Origin: Aestuariivirga sp.
GTDB taxonomy: Bacteria; Pseudomonadota; Alphaproteobacteria; Rhizobiales; Aestuariivirgaceae
Reading direction: 5' to 3'
DNA length: 64,000 bases
NCBI GenBank assembly: GCA_030680855.1
Contig: JAUXUN010000080.1
Location: 23,656 to 87,655, forward strand
This document shows positions 9,203 through 18,017 of this stretch, in pieces; the stretch's first letter is position 1; each line of letters starts with the position of its first letter. Under the pieces are notes generated by a model, which was not told the DNA's origin, ran no database searches, and saw nothing but the letters and a program-made list of their open reading frames with translations. The translations under genes were made by a program, and so were the position numbers.

Positions 9203-9478
9203 CTACCTGTCGCTTCGCCCCAAAACATCGATGATTTCGGATATTTTTTTGCGCTGTTCATTTTTGTTGCCGCTGGTGATGGCATGTTCAACGCAGTGGC
9301 CCACATGATCCCGCAGGATTTCCTCTTCGGCGCGGCGGAGTGCCGCCCTCACCGCAGTTACTTGGGTGACAACGTCAATGCAGTAGCGGTCTTCCTCAAC
9401 CATACGGGACAGGCCCCTGACCTGGCCTTCGATGCGATTGAGCCGTTTCAGTACGGCGGCTTTTGTTTCAGTTTGCAT
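9203..9478 (-). CDS. csoR: CsoR-family copper-sensing repressor
   Basis: 91-residue all-helical repressor. Cys33, His58 and Cys62 have exactly the CsoR spacing (C-x24-H-x3-C) of Cu(I) sensors rather than the RcnR/FrmR pattern; RLNRIEGQVRGL near the N-terminus is the DNA-contact motif. I chose ATG 9478 (MQTETK), since the upstream in-frame codons fall inside the promoter. That promoter places the predicted transcription start on or next to the ATG, so the mRNA may be leaderless. It is divergent from the copper ATPase, whose promoter it probably shares and represses. Confidence 0.92.
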   Translation of the reverse strand: MQTETKAAVLKRLNRIEGQVRGLSRMVEEDRYCIDVVTQVTAVRAALRRAEEEILRDHVGHCVEHAITSGNKNEQRKKISEIIDVLGRSDR

Positions 9479-9484
9479 GCTTGA

Positions 9485-9513
9485 CATATACCTATAGGGG
9501 GTATAGTTGTCAA
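9485..9513 (-). promoter_or_regulatory. csoR promoter with operator in its spacer
   Basis: Read on the minus strand: -35 TTGACA (9513..9508), 17-base spacer, -10 TATATG (9490..9485). The spacer holds CsoR site 1. The start codon begins only 6 bases after the -10 hexamer. Confidence 0.75.
9488..9504. promoter_or_regulatory. CsoR operator site 1
   Basis: ATACCTATAGGGGGTAT: GC-tract flanked by ATAC/GTAT, the usual form of CsoR operators. It sits between the -35 and -10 of the csoR promoter, so binding would block RNA polymerase. Confidence 0.75.
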
Positions 9514-9522
9514 GCAATGATT

Positions 9523-9539
9523 ATACCCCCAAGGGGTGT
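9523..9539. promoter_or_regulatory. CsoR operator site 2
   Basis: ATACCCCCAAGGGGTGT, a near-palindromic partner of site 1, 35 bases away, and 29 bases before the ATPase ATG. Probably controls the divergent copper ATPase gene. Confidence 0.72.
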
Positions 9540-9568
9540 TACCGAGATTTCCTGAAGAGAGGCCTATC

Positions 9569-12031
9569 ATGAACGTTCAGCAACAAAACACCAAGCATAG
9601 TGATGGTTCGGAATGCACCTGTAGCCACGAAAATAACAGCGATCACAAGGGCCATAACCATGGTGATCACAAAGGTCATGGCTCACACCACGAGCATCCA
9701 AACGATACTATGGCCCATTCAACCCGGACCGCGACTGCCATTGATCCGGTTTGCGGAATGACGGTGGATACCGCGAGCGCAAAACACAAGGCTGATCACA
9801 AGGGGCATACCTATTATTTCTGTTCGGCGGGCTGCAAGGCGAAGTTCGTGACCGATCCGGCAAAATATCTGGAGGCGAGCGCCAAGCCCGCTGAGCCGGT
9901 GCCTGCCGGCACCATCTATACCTGTCCGATGCATCCGGAAATCCGCCAGGAGGGTCCGGGCTCGTGCCCCATCTGCGGCATGGCGCTGGAGCCCTTGATG
10001 GTGACAGCCGAAAGCGGCCCCAATCCCGAACTCGCTGACATGACGCGGCGCTTCTGGATCGGGCTTGCATTGACCATTCCGGTGTTCGTGCTGGAAATGG
10101 GCGGGCATTTGACAGGCCTCACCATGCTGCTGGGCCAGCAGCTTTCCAATTGGCTGCAGTTTTTGTTCGCAACCCCGGTTGTCGTATGGGCGGGCTGGCC
10201 GTTTTTCGTGCGCGGCTGGCAATCGCTGGTCACGCGCAACCTCAACATGTTCACGCTGATTGCCTTGGGTACGGGCGTTGCCTGGGTTTACAGCGTCATC
10301 GCAACTTTCGCGCCGCAGATCTTTCCTGCTGCATTCCGCCAGATGGGTGGTTCAGTTGCGGTTTATTTCGAGGCGGCGGCGGTCATCACGGTCCTGGTTC
10401 TGCTCGGGCAGGTGCTCGAATTGGGTGCCCGGGAGCGCACATCGGGAGCGATCAAGGCGCTTCTCGGCCTTGCACCGAAGACGGCCCGGCGCGTGGGAGC
10501 CGATGGCAAGGATGAGGACGTGGCCCTTGAGCATATCGCGGCAGGCGATCTTTTGCGGGTGCGCCCCGGCGAGAAAGTGCCGGTTGATGGCATGATCATC
10601 GAGGGGCGTTCGTCGCTCGATGAATCCATGGTGACGGGGGAATCCATGCCGGTCACCAAAGAGGTAGGCGGCAAGGTGATTGGCGGCACGCTGAATGCCA
10701 GCGGCGGCTTTGTCATGCGGGCGGAAAAAATCGGCAGCGAAACCATGCTGGCGCGCATCGTGCAAATGGTTGCCGATGCACAGCGGAGCCGGGCACCCAT
10801 TCAGCGGCTGGCTGACCAGGTGTCCGGTTGGTTCGTTCCCGCCGTCATTGTCGTTTCAGTTCTGGCCTTCGCTGCATGGTCAATGTGGGGACCGGAACCG
10901 CGCTATGCCTATGGGCTGGTGGCTGCCGTGGCGGTTCTCATTATCGCCTGCCCCTGTGCGCTGGGGCTGGCAACGCCCATGTCGATCATGGTTGGGGTTG
11001 GGCGCGGTGCCCAGGCCGGGGTTCTCATTCGTGACGCCGAAGCGCTGGAGCGCATGGAAAAGATCGATACGCTCGTTGTCGACAAGACCGGAACGCTCAC
11101 GGAGGGCAAGCCTTCGGTCACGGCCATCGCCACGATCAAGGGAGGGGACGAAAATGAACTGCTGGCGCTGGCGGCATCGGTAGAAAAGGCGAGCGAACAT
11201 CCGCTGGCCGATGCCATTGTCGCCGCGGCAGACAAGCGTGGTTTGGCCATAGCCAAGGTCATGGGCTTTGACTCGCCGTCGGGCAAAGGCGCCATCGGCA
11301 TGGTGGGCAAGAAGCGAATTGTGATTGGCAATGCGAAATTCTTGGGTGAACTGAAAATTGCCACGGATACGCTTGCCGGCAAGGCCGATGCAATGCGCCG
11401 GGAGGGGGCCACTGCTGTGTTCGTGGCCATCAATGGCAAGGTTGCCGGAGTCATCAGCATTGCCGATGCGGTGAAAGCTTCAACCCCGCAGGCGCTCGCA
11501 GCGTTGCGTGAAGCCGGCATGCGCATTGTGATGCTCACGGGTGACAATAAAATCACGGCGGAAGCGGTGGCGAAGCGGCTTGGCATTACTGAAGTCGAAG
11601 CTGATGTGCTGCCCGACAAGAAAGCCGATGTCGTTGCCAAGCTCAAGGCCCAGGGCCGGGTGGTGGCCATGGCGGGCGATGGCGTGAATGACGCGCCGGC
11701 CCTTGCCGCGGCGGATGTTGGCATTGCCATGGGAACGGGTACCGACGTTGCCATGGAAAGCGCCGGGGTGACCCTGCTGAAGGGTGATCTTATGGGCATT
11801 GTCCGGGCGCGGCTCCTGTCCAAAGCCGTGATGAACAACATCCGGGAGAACCTGTTCTTCGCCTTCATCTACAACGCGGCGGGCGTTCCCATTGCGGCGG
11901 GCGTGCTCTATCCCACGTTCGGCATTCTGCTGTCGCCGATGATTGCAGCCGCCGCCATGGCGCTGTCTTCGGTCAGCGTCATCGGCAACGCCCTGCGGCT
12001 GCGCAATTCGTCGATAGGTGACAGTCGGTAA
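9569..12031 (+). CDS. copA: Cu(I)-exporting P1B-type ATPase (copy 1, CPC motif)
   Basis: 820-residue inner-membrane copper pump. In order: His-rich leader (residues ~8-45, repeated HKGH/HGDH), YHS domain ([21 protein letters not shown]), heavy-metal-binding HMBD ([19 protein letters not shown]), eight membrane segments, phosphatase TGE (VTGESMPV), [10 protein letters not shown] (about residue 460), DKTGTLT (about 504), HPLA and GDGVNDAPA. It uses YHS+HMBD instead of HMA domains, as in CopA/ActP/SilP-like pumps. ATG 9569 has AAGAGAGG upstream. Divergent from csoR with two operators between, so Cu-inducible. Confidence 0.95.
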   Translation: MNVQQQNTKHSDGSECTCSHENNSDHKGHNHGDHKGHGSHHEHPNDTMAHSTRTATAIDPVCGMTVDTASAKHKADHKGHTYYFCSAGCKAKFVTDPAKYLEASAKPAEPVPAGTIYTCPMHPEIRQEGPGSCPICGMALEPLMVTAESGPNPELADMTRRFWIGLALTIPVFVLEMGGHLTGLTMLLGQQLSNWLQFLFATPVVVWAGWPFFVRGWQSLVTRNLNMFTLIALGTGVAWVYSVIATFAPQIFPAAFRQMGGSVAVYFEAAAVITVLVLLGQVLELGARERTSGAIKALLGLAPKTARRVGADGKDEDVALEHIAAGDLLRVRPGEKVPVDGMIIEGRSSLDESMVTGESMPVTKEVGGKVIGGTLNASGGFVMRAEKIGSETMLARIVQMVADAQRSRAPIQRLADQVSGWFVPAVIVVSVLAFAAWSMWGPEPRYAYGLVAAVAVLIIACPCALGLATPMSIMVGVGRGAQAGVLIRDAEALERMEKIDTLVVDKTGTLTEGKPSVTAIATIKGGDENELLALAASVEKASEHPLADAIVAAADKRGLAIAKVMGFDSPSGKGAIGMVGKKRIVIGNAKFLGELKIATDTLAGKADAMRREGATAVFVAINGKVAGVISIADAVKASTPQALAALREAGMRIVMLTGDNKITAEAVAKRLGITEVEADVLPDKKADVVAKLKAQGRVVAMAGDGVNDAPALAAADVGIAMGTGTDVAMESAGVTLLKGDLMGIVRARLLSKAVMNNIRENLFFAFIYNAAGVPIAAGVLYPTFGILLSPMIAAAAMALSSVSVIGNALRLRNSSIGDSR

Positions 12032-12087
12032 GCTACCGACGAGATGACGATGCGATAACTGCAAAACTCTGATATGGCGCATCCCTA

Positions 12088-12525
12088 ATGGAGCTTGCAG
12101 TATATTGGGGGCTTTTCCTGATTGCGTTTGGCGCTGCGACGATTCTTCCGCTGCAATCGGAGTGGGTCGTTGTGGGTTTGTTACTTGACGGAAACTACCC
12201 ATGGGAAGCTATTGTCATAGCTGCCAGTCTCGGCAACATCTTGGGATCAACAGTCAATTGGCTCTTGGGTCGCTCGTTTGCTCAGTTTCAAGACAAAAGC
12301 TGGTTTCCTGCAAATCGAAAAAACATGGCACGGGCAACGGATTGGTATCATCGCTATGGCAGGCTATCTCTGCTCCTGAGCTGGGTTCCGATCATTGGTG
12401 ACCCGCTAACCGTCGTCGCAGGTGTTCTGCGCGAGCCTTTGTGGTCTTTTACTTTACTTGTTGGAATTGCCAAAATTGGTCGATATCTAGCGCTTGCTGC
12501 GATCACATTGAACTGGATGTCGTGA
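12088..12525 (+). CDS. YqaA/DedA-like VTT-domain membrane protein
   Basis: 145-residue membrane protein of the SNARE-associated/VTT family, YqaA subgroup. Visible features: PLQSEWVVVGLL, GNILGSTVNWLLGR, RYGRLSLLLSWVPIIGDPLTVVAG (re-entrant loop motif) and a final hydrophobic segment. Related proteins move lipids between membrane leaflets. It follows the copper ATPase by 56 bases and may share its transcript. Confidence 0.85.
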   Translation: MELAVYWGLFLIAFGAATILPLQSEWVVVGLLLDGNYPWEAIVIAASLGNILGSTVNWLLGRSFAQFQDKSWFPANRKNMARATDWYHRYGRLSLLLSWVPIIGDPLTVVAGVLREPLWSFTLLVGIAKIGRYLALAAITLNWMS

Positions 12526-12659
12526 ACGTCGAAGGCAAAAGATAGAGCACGGATATGTTCAAATTTGCCCTGGGCGGTACGGTCCACGATCATCGTCCCG
12601 TCAAAGGTCGCCGTCTAGCGGCGATGTAACGAAGATGGCTTTAGCGGCATGAGAAAGGG

Positions 12660-13229
12660 TCAACGCGGGGGGCGTAACCCGGCCAGAGTGACTTTGACGA
12701 GCCGCCGGACTGCGGCCTTAGAAGGCAGGTTGCTGGCTGCTGTGAGAGCATGAAGGCAGTAGCTCGCGAGTTCTTGAGGCGCGACATCATCCCGAAGGTC
12801 GCCGGTTTTTACGCCTTCAGTCAGCAGGTCCCGGATTAAGGCGCAGAGTTGATGCTGGGCGCGGGCGACGTGCTCGCCCTGATGCAGGAGCGCCGCGAGT
12901 TCAGTGTTGTGGCGCTCGCGGGAGATGAGCGCGTAGGCCTCAAGCACGGCTTCAAGCTGCTCGCCAGCATCGCCAGCTTGGTCCCGGATTTCGGCGAGAT
13001 GCTCAAGGTGGCCAGTGATTTGGCGTTCGTGCCAGGCAATCAGGATCGACTCCACGTTTGGGAAGTATTTGTAAAGCGTCGCGCGTCCAATACCGGTTCT
13101 CTTGGCGATCTGCGACATCGTCACCGTCGCCAGCCCATGCTCGGCCACAAGTGCTGCTGTGGTGTCGAGCGTCGCGTCGCGCACGGCGCGCCGGTGGGTA
13201 TCAATAGTCTCGTTCCAAAGCTTTGGCAT
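12660..13229 (-). CDS. TetR/AcrR-family repressor
   Basis: 189 residues. N-terminal HTH with TVTMSQIAKRTGIGRATLYKYFPNVESIL, the TetR signature; the remaining helical domain would bind an unknown ligand. ATG 13229 (MPKLWNE) was chosen since the long upstream extension is the antisense of the next gene. It is divergent from a two-gene membrane operon, with two palindromes in the shared intergenic region, so it most likely represses that operon and itself. Confidence 0.9.
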   Translation of the reverse strand: MPKLWNETIDTHRRAVRDATLDTTAALVAEHGLATVTMSQIAKRTGIGRATLYKYFPNVESILIAWHERQITGHLEHLAEIRDQAGDAGEQLEAVLEAYALISRERHNTELAALLHQGEHVARAQHQLCALIRDLLTEGVKTGDLRDDVAPQELASYCLHALTAASNLPSKAAVRRLVKVTLAGLRPPR

Positions 13230-13256
13230 CGCACCAGTATAGGCAACGCGGCGTCC

Positions 13257-13310
13257 ATGTCCATATGCAGGACATATTGACTTGACATAGACATAATGTC
13301 TCGATAAATA
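13257..13310. promoter_or_regulatory. Divergent promoter with two TetR-type palindromes
   Basis: Palindrome 1: ATGTCC-N7-GGACAT at 13257-13275. Palindrome 2: AGACATAATGTCT at 13289-13301, sharing the ACAT/ATGT core. Palindrome 2 lies in the spacer of a plus-strand promoter (-35 TTGACA 13283-13288, -10 TAAATA 13305-13310, 16-base spacer). Confidence 0.65.
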
Positions 13311-13355
13311 AAGACATGAAAACTTCGACACCCGCGTGCAGTCAAGGAGGCGCCC

Positions 13356-13511
13356 ATGGCTGACCTCACTCCCGGCGACGGCACGCCGCGCTGGGTGAAG
13401 ATATCCGGGATTATCGCCGTTGTTCTGGTTCTGCTGTTTGCCGTCCATCTCATCTTCGGCGGAATGCCTGGAACCCATGTGCTGCCAGAGGGTGAGCAAA
13501 CCCCGTCATGA
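13356..13511 (+). CDS. Small single-span membrane protein
   Basis: 51 residues: polar start (MADLTPGDGTPRWVKIS), one hydrophobic segment (residues ~18-35, IIAVVLVLLFAVHLIFGG) and a short tail with a His. Shine-Dalgarno AAGGAGG lies 5 bases before ATG 13356. Its stop overlaps the start of the next gene (ATGA). First gene of the operon facing the TetR regulator. Function unknown. Confidence 0.75.
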   Translation: MADLTPGDGTPRWVKISGIIAVVLVLLFAVHLIFGGMPGTHVLPEGEQTPS

Positions 13512-14035
13512 TCATGACACCTTTTTTCCGAAAGTTTGCGCTCACTGCGCACGTCACTTCTTCGGTCGGCTTGCTTGGCGCCATCGCTGCCTTCCTGGCG
13601 CTCGCCATCACCGGTCTGACCAGCGGGGATGTTCAGACGTTGTGTGCCGTCTATCTGGCGATGGAGTTGGTTGCCCGGTTCGTGATCGTACCGATGTCCT
13701 TCGCGTCGCTGCTAACTGGACTTGTCCAGTCACTGGGCACCCCATGGGGATTGTTCCAGCACTATTGGGTTTTGGTGAAACTCTTGCTCACCGTCTTTGC
13801 CACCATCGTCTTGCTGGTCAAGATGGAACTCATTGGTTACACAGCTCGCCTGGCCGCAGCGACGACATTGCCCCAAGCCGATCTCCGCGCGGCGGGAATC
13901 CAACTCATGGTCCACGCCACTGGCGGCTTGCTGGTGTTGCTCGTGCCTATGGCGCTGTCAGTGTACAAGCCGCGAGGCAGAACTCGGTACGGACGGCGCA
14001 AGCAGCACGAGCAGCGTGCGGCGCATGTGCAGTAG
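13508..14035 (+). CDS. Four-helix DUF2269-like membrane protein
   Basis: 175 residues with four hydrophobic helices (residues ~10-35, 45-75, 85-110, 135-155) and conserved-looking His14, His85 and His142 positions that could bind heme or metal. Similar to proteins annotated as DUF2269-like or hypothetical membrane proteins. Starts inside the stop of the preceding small gene. The tail is Arg/His-rich and cytoplasmic. Role unknown; regulated by the divergent TetR gene. Confidence 0.7.
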   Translation: MIMTPFFRKFALTAHVTSSVGLLGAIAAFLALAITGLTSGDVQTLCAVYLAMELVARFVIVPMSFASLLTGLVQSLGTPWGLFQHYWVLVKLLLTVFATIVLLVKMELIGYTARLAAATTLPQADLRAAGIQLMVHATGGLLVLLVPMALSVYKPRGRTRYGRRKQHEQRAAHVQ

Positions 14036-14100
14036 GCGCGGCGATCCTGTTCGGCCTCGACCGGTGCGACGTTCAAAGAACATACCATGGGCAAATGAAA

Positions 14101-14130
14101 CGCGGCCCGGTCAGGAAATTCCGGGCCGCG
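14101..14130. terminator. Hairpin between convergent genes
   Basis: Perfect 10-bp stem CGCGGCCCGG / CCGGGCCGCG with a 10-base loop, between a plus-strand gene ending at 14035 and a minus-strand gene ending at 14152. There is no T run on either side, so termination is plausible but weaker than at 7816. Confidence 0.5.
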
Positions 14131-14151
14131 ATCCATTGCTACATGCCACCG

Positions 14152-14391
14152 CTAAACGCCGAGAAGCTGAAGTGCGTCGTTGAGTGTAGCGACCGACTCA
14201 TCGTGCTTACCTTCATCATGCTGAGTTTTTCCAAGAGCGATGCGATCCATCACCTTGATCATCGCCGCCTCATCAAGAGTCGCGGCCTTCAGCTCGTCCC
14301 CAGCCTTTTGAATGAGTGCCGGACACTCTCCCGCGAACGCCCGTGCTGCAACTCCTGCAAGAATTGCAGCCGCGATCAAATATGACTTCAT
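14152..14391 (-). CDS. Small exported protein, unknown function
   Basis: 79 residues: signal peptide (MKSYLIAAAILAGVAARAFAG) followed by a ~58-residue helical domain with one Cys directly after the cleavage site (GECPAL), ending ALQLLGV. Homologous small periplasmic proteins occur in alphaproteobacteria, without an assigned function as far as I know. It stands alone upstream of a hairpin. Confidence 0.7.
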   Translation of the reverse strand: MKSYLIAAAILAGVAARAFAGECPALIQKAGDELKAATLDEAAMIKVMDRIALGKTQHDEGKHDESVATLNDALQLLGV

Positions 14392-14629
14392 AGTGTTTTC
14401 CTTCTGTTATACAGAGCCAGCGAATAGACCATTCCGGTATTTCAAACTTTCCTCTGTCTGACTGAAAAATCACAGCAAAGAACATTTTTAGATCAAGCGA
14501 ACATCGTGGCGTAACTGTATAAAATCACACATATGGTATTTATTTTCTTAGATAGTATTGATTAAAAGAAGCAAGTGTCTGTGCGCCGCGCGCGTCGCCG
14601 GTTGTTCGCTTCCGCGCTTGATCCTTTGA

Positions 14630-15319
14630 CTACCGATCTCGGCCAAAGAGGCGATCCAACAAAAATCCCTTCCGCCTAGGCGGCAGCCCGCCGGCAATCT
14701 GCGTTGAATTCGAGACGACAACCACTTTCGCACCGATTTGAATCCGCTCGTAGAGGTCGGCGACATCGGCATTGATCATGCGAATGCAACCTGATGACAC
14801 TGCGGTTCCTATAGTCTCGGGCTGAAAGGTTCCGTGAATGCGATAGAGTGTGTCGATATCACCCTGGAAGAGATAGAGGGCCCGGGCGCCAAGTGGGTTT
14901 GTAGGGCCGCCAGGCATGCCATTTGCCCACTTGGCGGCCAGTTCGTCTCTTTCGACCATTTCTTTGGGCGGCGTCCAGCGTGGCCATTTTGCTTTGCGGC
15001 GAATCACGGCCTCGCCCGACCACTCGAAACCTTGCCGTCCCACGCCCACGCCGTAGCGCATCGCCTGCCCGGCACCGAGTATCAAGTAGAGATATTTTGA
15101 GTATGGATCAACAATAACAGTCCCAGGAGGTTCTTGCGTTTTATATGAAATTTGCTTCCGCCTGAACCTCTTCTTGAGCTTCAGTTTATCTTCTTGCTTG
15201 ATCCGAAATGGCTCGTCAAAATCGCGGGTCGCATTGGCTGGGCGCGTGAGCAGCGGGGGCGGCAAGATTGCCGCCAGCATGAATGTCAGTGAGGTTTTGC
15301 CGAATTGTCGCCGATTCAT
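14630..15319 (-). CDS. L,D-transpeptidase (YkuD domain), Tat-exported
   Basis: 229 residues. N-terminal Tat-like signal (NRRQFGKTSLTFMLAAIL). The YkuD domain contains YRIHGT and the catalytic SSGCIRM (Cys nucleophile, His/Arg nearby). These enzymes make 3-3 cross-links or attach outer-membrane proteins to peptidoglycan, and some give copper tolerance because copper inhibits L,D-transpeptidases. It is followed (downstream) by a gene-poor 240 bases and preceded by the multicopper oxidase, on the same strand. Confidence 0.9.
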   Translation of the reverse strand: MNRRQFGKTSLTFMLAAILPPPLLTRPANATRDFDEPFRIKQEDKLKLKKRFRRKQISYKTQEPPGTVIVDPYSKYLYLILGAGQAMRYGVGVGRQGFEWSGEAVIRRKAKWPRWTPPKEMVERDELAAKWANGMPGGPTNPLGARALYLFQGDIDTLYRIHGTFQPETIGTAVSSGCIRMINADVADLYERIQIGAKVVVVSNSTQIAGGLPPRRKGFLLDRLFGRDR

Positions 15320-15367
15320 AATTGTTACCTTCTTATTTGCGTTGAGTTGGACTAACGGACGTAAAAC

Positions 15368-16951
15368 CTAGACTGTTGCATATTGAGCCATCATGCCCGC
15401 GTCCTCGTGTTCGAGAATGTGGCAATGGAACATGAAGGGCTTGGCGGCATCGCCAGGTTGATCAAAAGAAACCAGCACCTGGGCCCATTCGTTGACAAGA
15501 ACTGTGTCCTTTTGCCCCGCCTGATGTGCCGGTGGCGCAGCGCCATCCAAGTTCAAAATACGGAAGGATGCGCCATGAATGTGAAAGGGGTGCGCCATCT
15601 CCGTGCCCCGCAGCTCCCAGACTTCCTTGTCACCGAGCTTCACCTCGGCGTCGATACGGGTCATGTCAAAGGGCTCGCCATTGATCCCCATCTTCATGCC
15701 CATCGCCAGACCTGACGTATTTTCCGTTTTCATGGCGCCACTCATCGCCGAATGGTCCATGCCTTCCATCGAGCTTGTTTCACCCGTCATTGGCGTGTTG
15801 ACGGCAGTCATGCTATCGAGAATGAAAGAACGCCGCGTGGCATTTTCAGGCACCAGAGGTGCTGGCAGATCGACTAGCTTGGAAGGAATAATCTGAACGG
15901 CGACCGCAATGTCAACAACCGGGTCGAAGCGCATAACGGGGGTAAAAGTTTCGGTGAGGTCTTTGACGATTTTATTCATCTGATCGGTGATGCCATTGGA
16001 TGGCCTGCCAAGTTTATCTGGATAAGTCAGAAGAGCCACGCTTTCACCATCAGAGAAATCAACGAGAATTTCATATCGCTCGCCCGGCGCTACTGTTAAT
16101 TCCTTCACCTCAACGGGAGTTGCAAGAAAACCATTGTCATTGGCAATGACATGCATGGCGCGCCAGTCATCAAACACCAGACGGAAGTTACGGGCATTTG
16201 CCCCATTCAGCAGGCGCAAGCGGACCATGCCGTGAGGGACCTCAGCTACGGGCCCATACACGCCATTGACGATAATTGTATCGCCGCGTGAACCGTGCAG
16301 CACGGCCATGGGAGAAAAATCATAAGTGAGTTCGCCGTCGGCACTGAAGTTTCGGTCCTGGATGATGAGCGGGATATCATCAAGGCCATACCGCAACGGA
16401 AGCCCAAGGTCTTGGGCGGAGCCATCTTCGACATATAGAAGGCCCGCCAGACCCATGTACACTTGCCTGGCGGTATCGCCGTGCGGATGTGGGTGGAACC
16501 ATGCGGTGGATGCGGGTTGATCGATCTTGAGCGCGGGTTGCCACACTTGACCGGGATCAATTGAATTGTAGGGGCCGCCGTCAAATTCAGACGGCACAAA
16601 AAGGCCGTGCCAATGCACAGTCGTCACCTTATCAAGTTGATTGGTTACATCCATTGTAACCGTGTCGCCACGATAGAGGCGAACGACGGGGCCGAGATAG
16701 GGAGCTGAATAGCCGTAACCTTCGGTTTTTAAATTTGGAAAAAACTCGGTTTCGCCGGATTGAGCAACCAAAGGAACTCGATTGCCGAGTTCACGGGCAT
16801 CAAGCAGTTTGGGGATCGGCAGAAACGTGTAGAATTCGTTGCTTATTTGTTTGAGATAGGAACTGTTCCGACGACCAGAAATTATTAACGCACCAGCACC
16901 AACTGTTACTGCGGCGGCGCTAACGAGGAGTTTTCTACGTGTGAGCGCCAT
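15368..16951 (-). CDS. Multicopper oxidase (CueO/CopA-like Cu(I) oxidase)
   Basis: 527 residues, three cupredoxin domains, exported with a Tat-like leader (LTRRKLLVSAAAV). Copper ligands: HWHG and HPHPHGD in domain 1, HPFHIHG and HCHILEHEDAGMM (T1 and trinuclear sites) in domain 3. A Met/His-rich insert (MEGMDHSAMSG..MGMKMG, residues ~395-425) resembles the Met-rich segment of CueO that binds Cu(I). It would oxidise Cu(I) to less toxic Cu(II) in the periplasm. Followed by an L,D-transpeptidase; preceded by a small exported protein. Confidence 0.93.
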   Translation of the reverse strand: MALTRRKLLVSAAAVTVGAGALIISGRRNSSYLKQISNEFYTFLPIPKLLDARELGNRVPLVAQSGETEFFPNLKTEGYGYSAPYLGPVVRLYRGDTVTMDVTNQLDKVTTVHWHGLFVPSEFDGGPYNSIDPGQVWQPALKIDQPASTAWFHPHPHGDTARQVYMGLAGLLYVEDGSAQDLGLPLRYGLDDIPLIIQDRNFSADGELTYDFSPMAVLHGSRGDTIIVNGVYGPVAEVPHGMVRLRLLNGANARNFRLVFDDWRAMHVIANDNGFLATPVEVKELTVAPGERYEILVDFSDGESVALLTYPDKLGRPSNGITDQMNKIVKDLTETFTPVMRFDPVVDIAVAVQIIPSKLVDLPAPLVPENATRRSFILDSMTAVNTPMTGETSSMEGMDHSAMSGAMKTENTSGLAMGMKMGINGEPFDMTRIDAEVKLGDKEVWELRGTEMAHPFHIHGASFRILNLDGAAPPAHQAGQKDTVLVNEWAQVLVSFDQPGDAAKPFMFHCHILEHEDAGMMAQYATV

Positions 16952-16980
16952 ATTGGCAACCTCTCTATTCGAAACAAAAA

Positions 16981-17418
16981 TTAAGGAGAAACGAAGCGCG
17001 CCGCCAACGTCTCGCCGGTAGCCAGCTTGGCGACGATCAAAACGGTGGTGCCAGTCAAGAGTGGTGAGGTTGGAAGCGCTGCGAGCAAATTGTCAGCTTC
17101 CGGCAAGAGGCGGAGACGAGTCTCTTGACCATTCTGCGCGACAATTGCGTAGGCCGAAATCCCTCCCGCCGAAAACGGTTTCTGCCGTTCGTCCGAAACC
17201 GCAAACATCATCACAGCGTCAGCCGCCCCGCCGATAAACTCGACATGATAGGCACCGGCATCAGCTAGTATTCCACCGTTGATGCCGACGCCCACATCGG
17301 CCCTGGCCGATGCCGTTGGCAACAGCGGCAACACACCTAATAAGGAAAAGGTGAAGGCATTGGCAGCGGCACGTGCAAATGCCCCAAACTTTGCTGAAAT
17401 AAAAATGTAAACGATCAT
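16981..17418 (-). CDS. Exported protein of unknown function upstream of multicopper oxidase
   Basis: 145 residues with a long signal peptide (hydrophobic to about residue 40, ending ASARAD) and a beta-rich domain (GTTVLIVAKLATGETLAARFV). ATG 17418 has GAGG 8 bases upstream; another in-frame ATG at 17442 is possible. Ends 30 bases before the oxidase and very likely in the same transcript, suggesting a periplasmic role in copper handling. No Cys; no known domain recognised. Confidence 0.7.
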   Translation of the reverse strand: MIVYIFISAKFGAFARAAANAFTFSLLGVLPLLPTASARADVGVGINGGILADAGAYHVEFIGGAADAVMMFAVSDERQKPFSAGGISAYAIVAQNGQETRLRLLPEADNLLAALPTSPLLTGTTVLIVAKLATGETLAARFVSP

Positions 17419-17470
17419 CGCATGAACCTCTAAAAACCGCACCCATAACAGGCGTGCGGCCTAGCGGAGG

Positions 17471-17911
17471 TCACGCACGCGCATATTCTCCAGACGCCGC
17501 CCGGGGAGGTCTTTTCAGGCTGTCAGTTTCAGCGGACATGAGAAGCTCAATTGACATGGGCCAATCGTCACTGTTGACAGTGAAGGATGTGTCCAAATTG
17601 TTGTCTGAAAGGGAAAAAACCGTCGGTGAGCAAAAACTGCTGCAACAGGGAGATTTCACGTTGCCATCAGTTTTTTGATAGGGACCATCCAGACCAGCTT
17701 GATCAAGTCCGGCGGCTTTGTGCCCCATTACGAAAGCGTGAACCTGAGGCGCATCGCCTTGTGCCTTCGCGTCGATGAATGAAGCACAAAGTGGCGTGGA
17801 ACCGGCTGCATGGGCCACAGACAGTCCGGGGCCGAAGACCGCAAAAACAAGCGCAATTGCGGCAAGCACAGCCGTGAGTTTGCGAACAAGCCTAATGAAT
17901 CGAAGCCCCAT
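17471..17911 (-). CDS. Exported Cys-containing protein with RPP tail (member 1)
   Basis: 146 residues: signal peptide to about residue 35 (ending SVAHAA), central segment with PCCSSFCSP, and a C-terminal SLKRPPRA motif. The layout (signal, Cys cluster, Pro-Pro close to the end) recurs in four other small genes in this window and resembles DUF2946-like proteins of metal islands. The Cys cluster suggests metal binding. Start ATG 17911 is chosen for the signal peptide; it lies in a CCCCATAGGGG palindrome and has no clear Shine-Dalgarno. A GTG at 17971 is the alternative. Confidence 0.65.
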   Translation of the reverse strand: MGLRFIRLVRKLTAVLAAIALVFAVFGPGLSVAHAAGSTPLCASFIDAKAQGDAPQVHAFVMGHKAAGLDQAGLDGPYQKTDGNVKSPCCSSFCSPTVFSLSDNNLDTSFTVNSDDWPMSIELLMSAETDSLKRPPRAASGEYARA

Positions 17912-18017
17912 AGGGGTTGGGTGCCGACACTTTGTGGCAAAATTCCGGCAAGTGAGGCTTTCGCACACCAACTTGTCGGCTACAACGTCATCGGAGGCGT
18001 GAAACGGGCATCAACCA

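Noticed and set aside
10909..11868. Long minus-strand open frame (319 codons) inside copper ATPase 1
   Set aside because: Antisense shadow of a highly constrained gene; Ser/Ala/Pro-rich translation with no domain.
12024..12040. Perfect 7-bp hairpin GTCGGTA-AGC-TACCGAC at the end of copper ATPase 1
   Set aside because: Overlaps the stop codon and has no T run; too weak to call a terminator.
13420..14385. 321-codon plus-strand open frame
   Set aside because: Overlaps the DUF2269-like gene in another frame and the antisense of the exported 79-residue gene; no domain.
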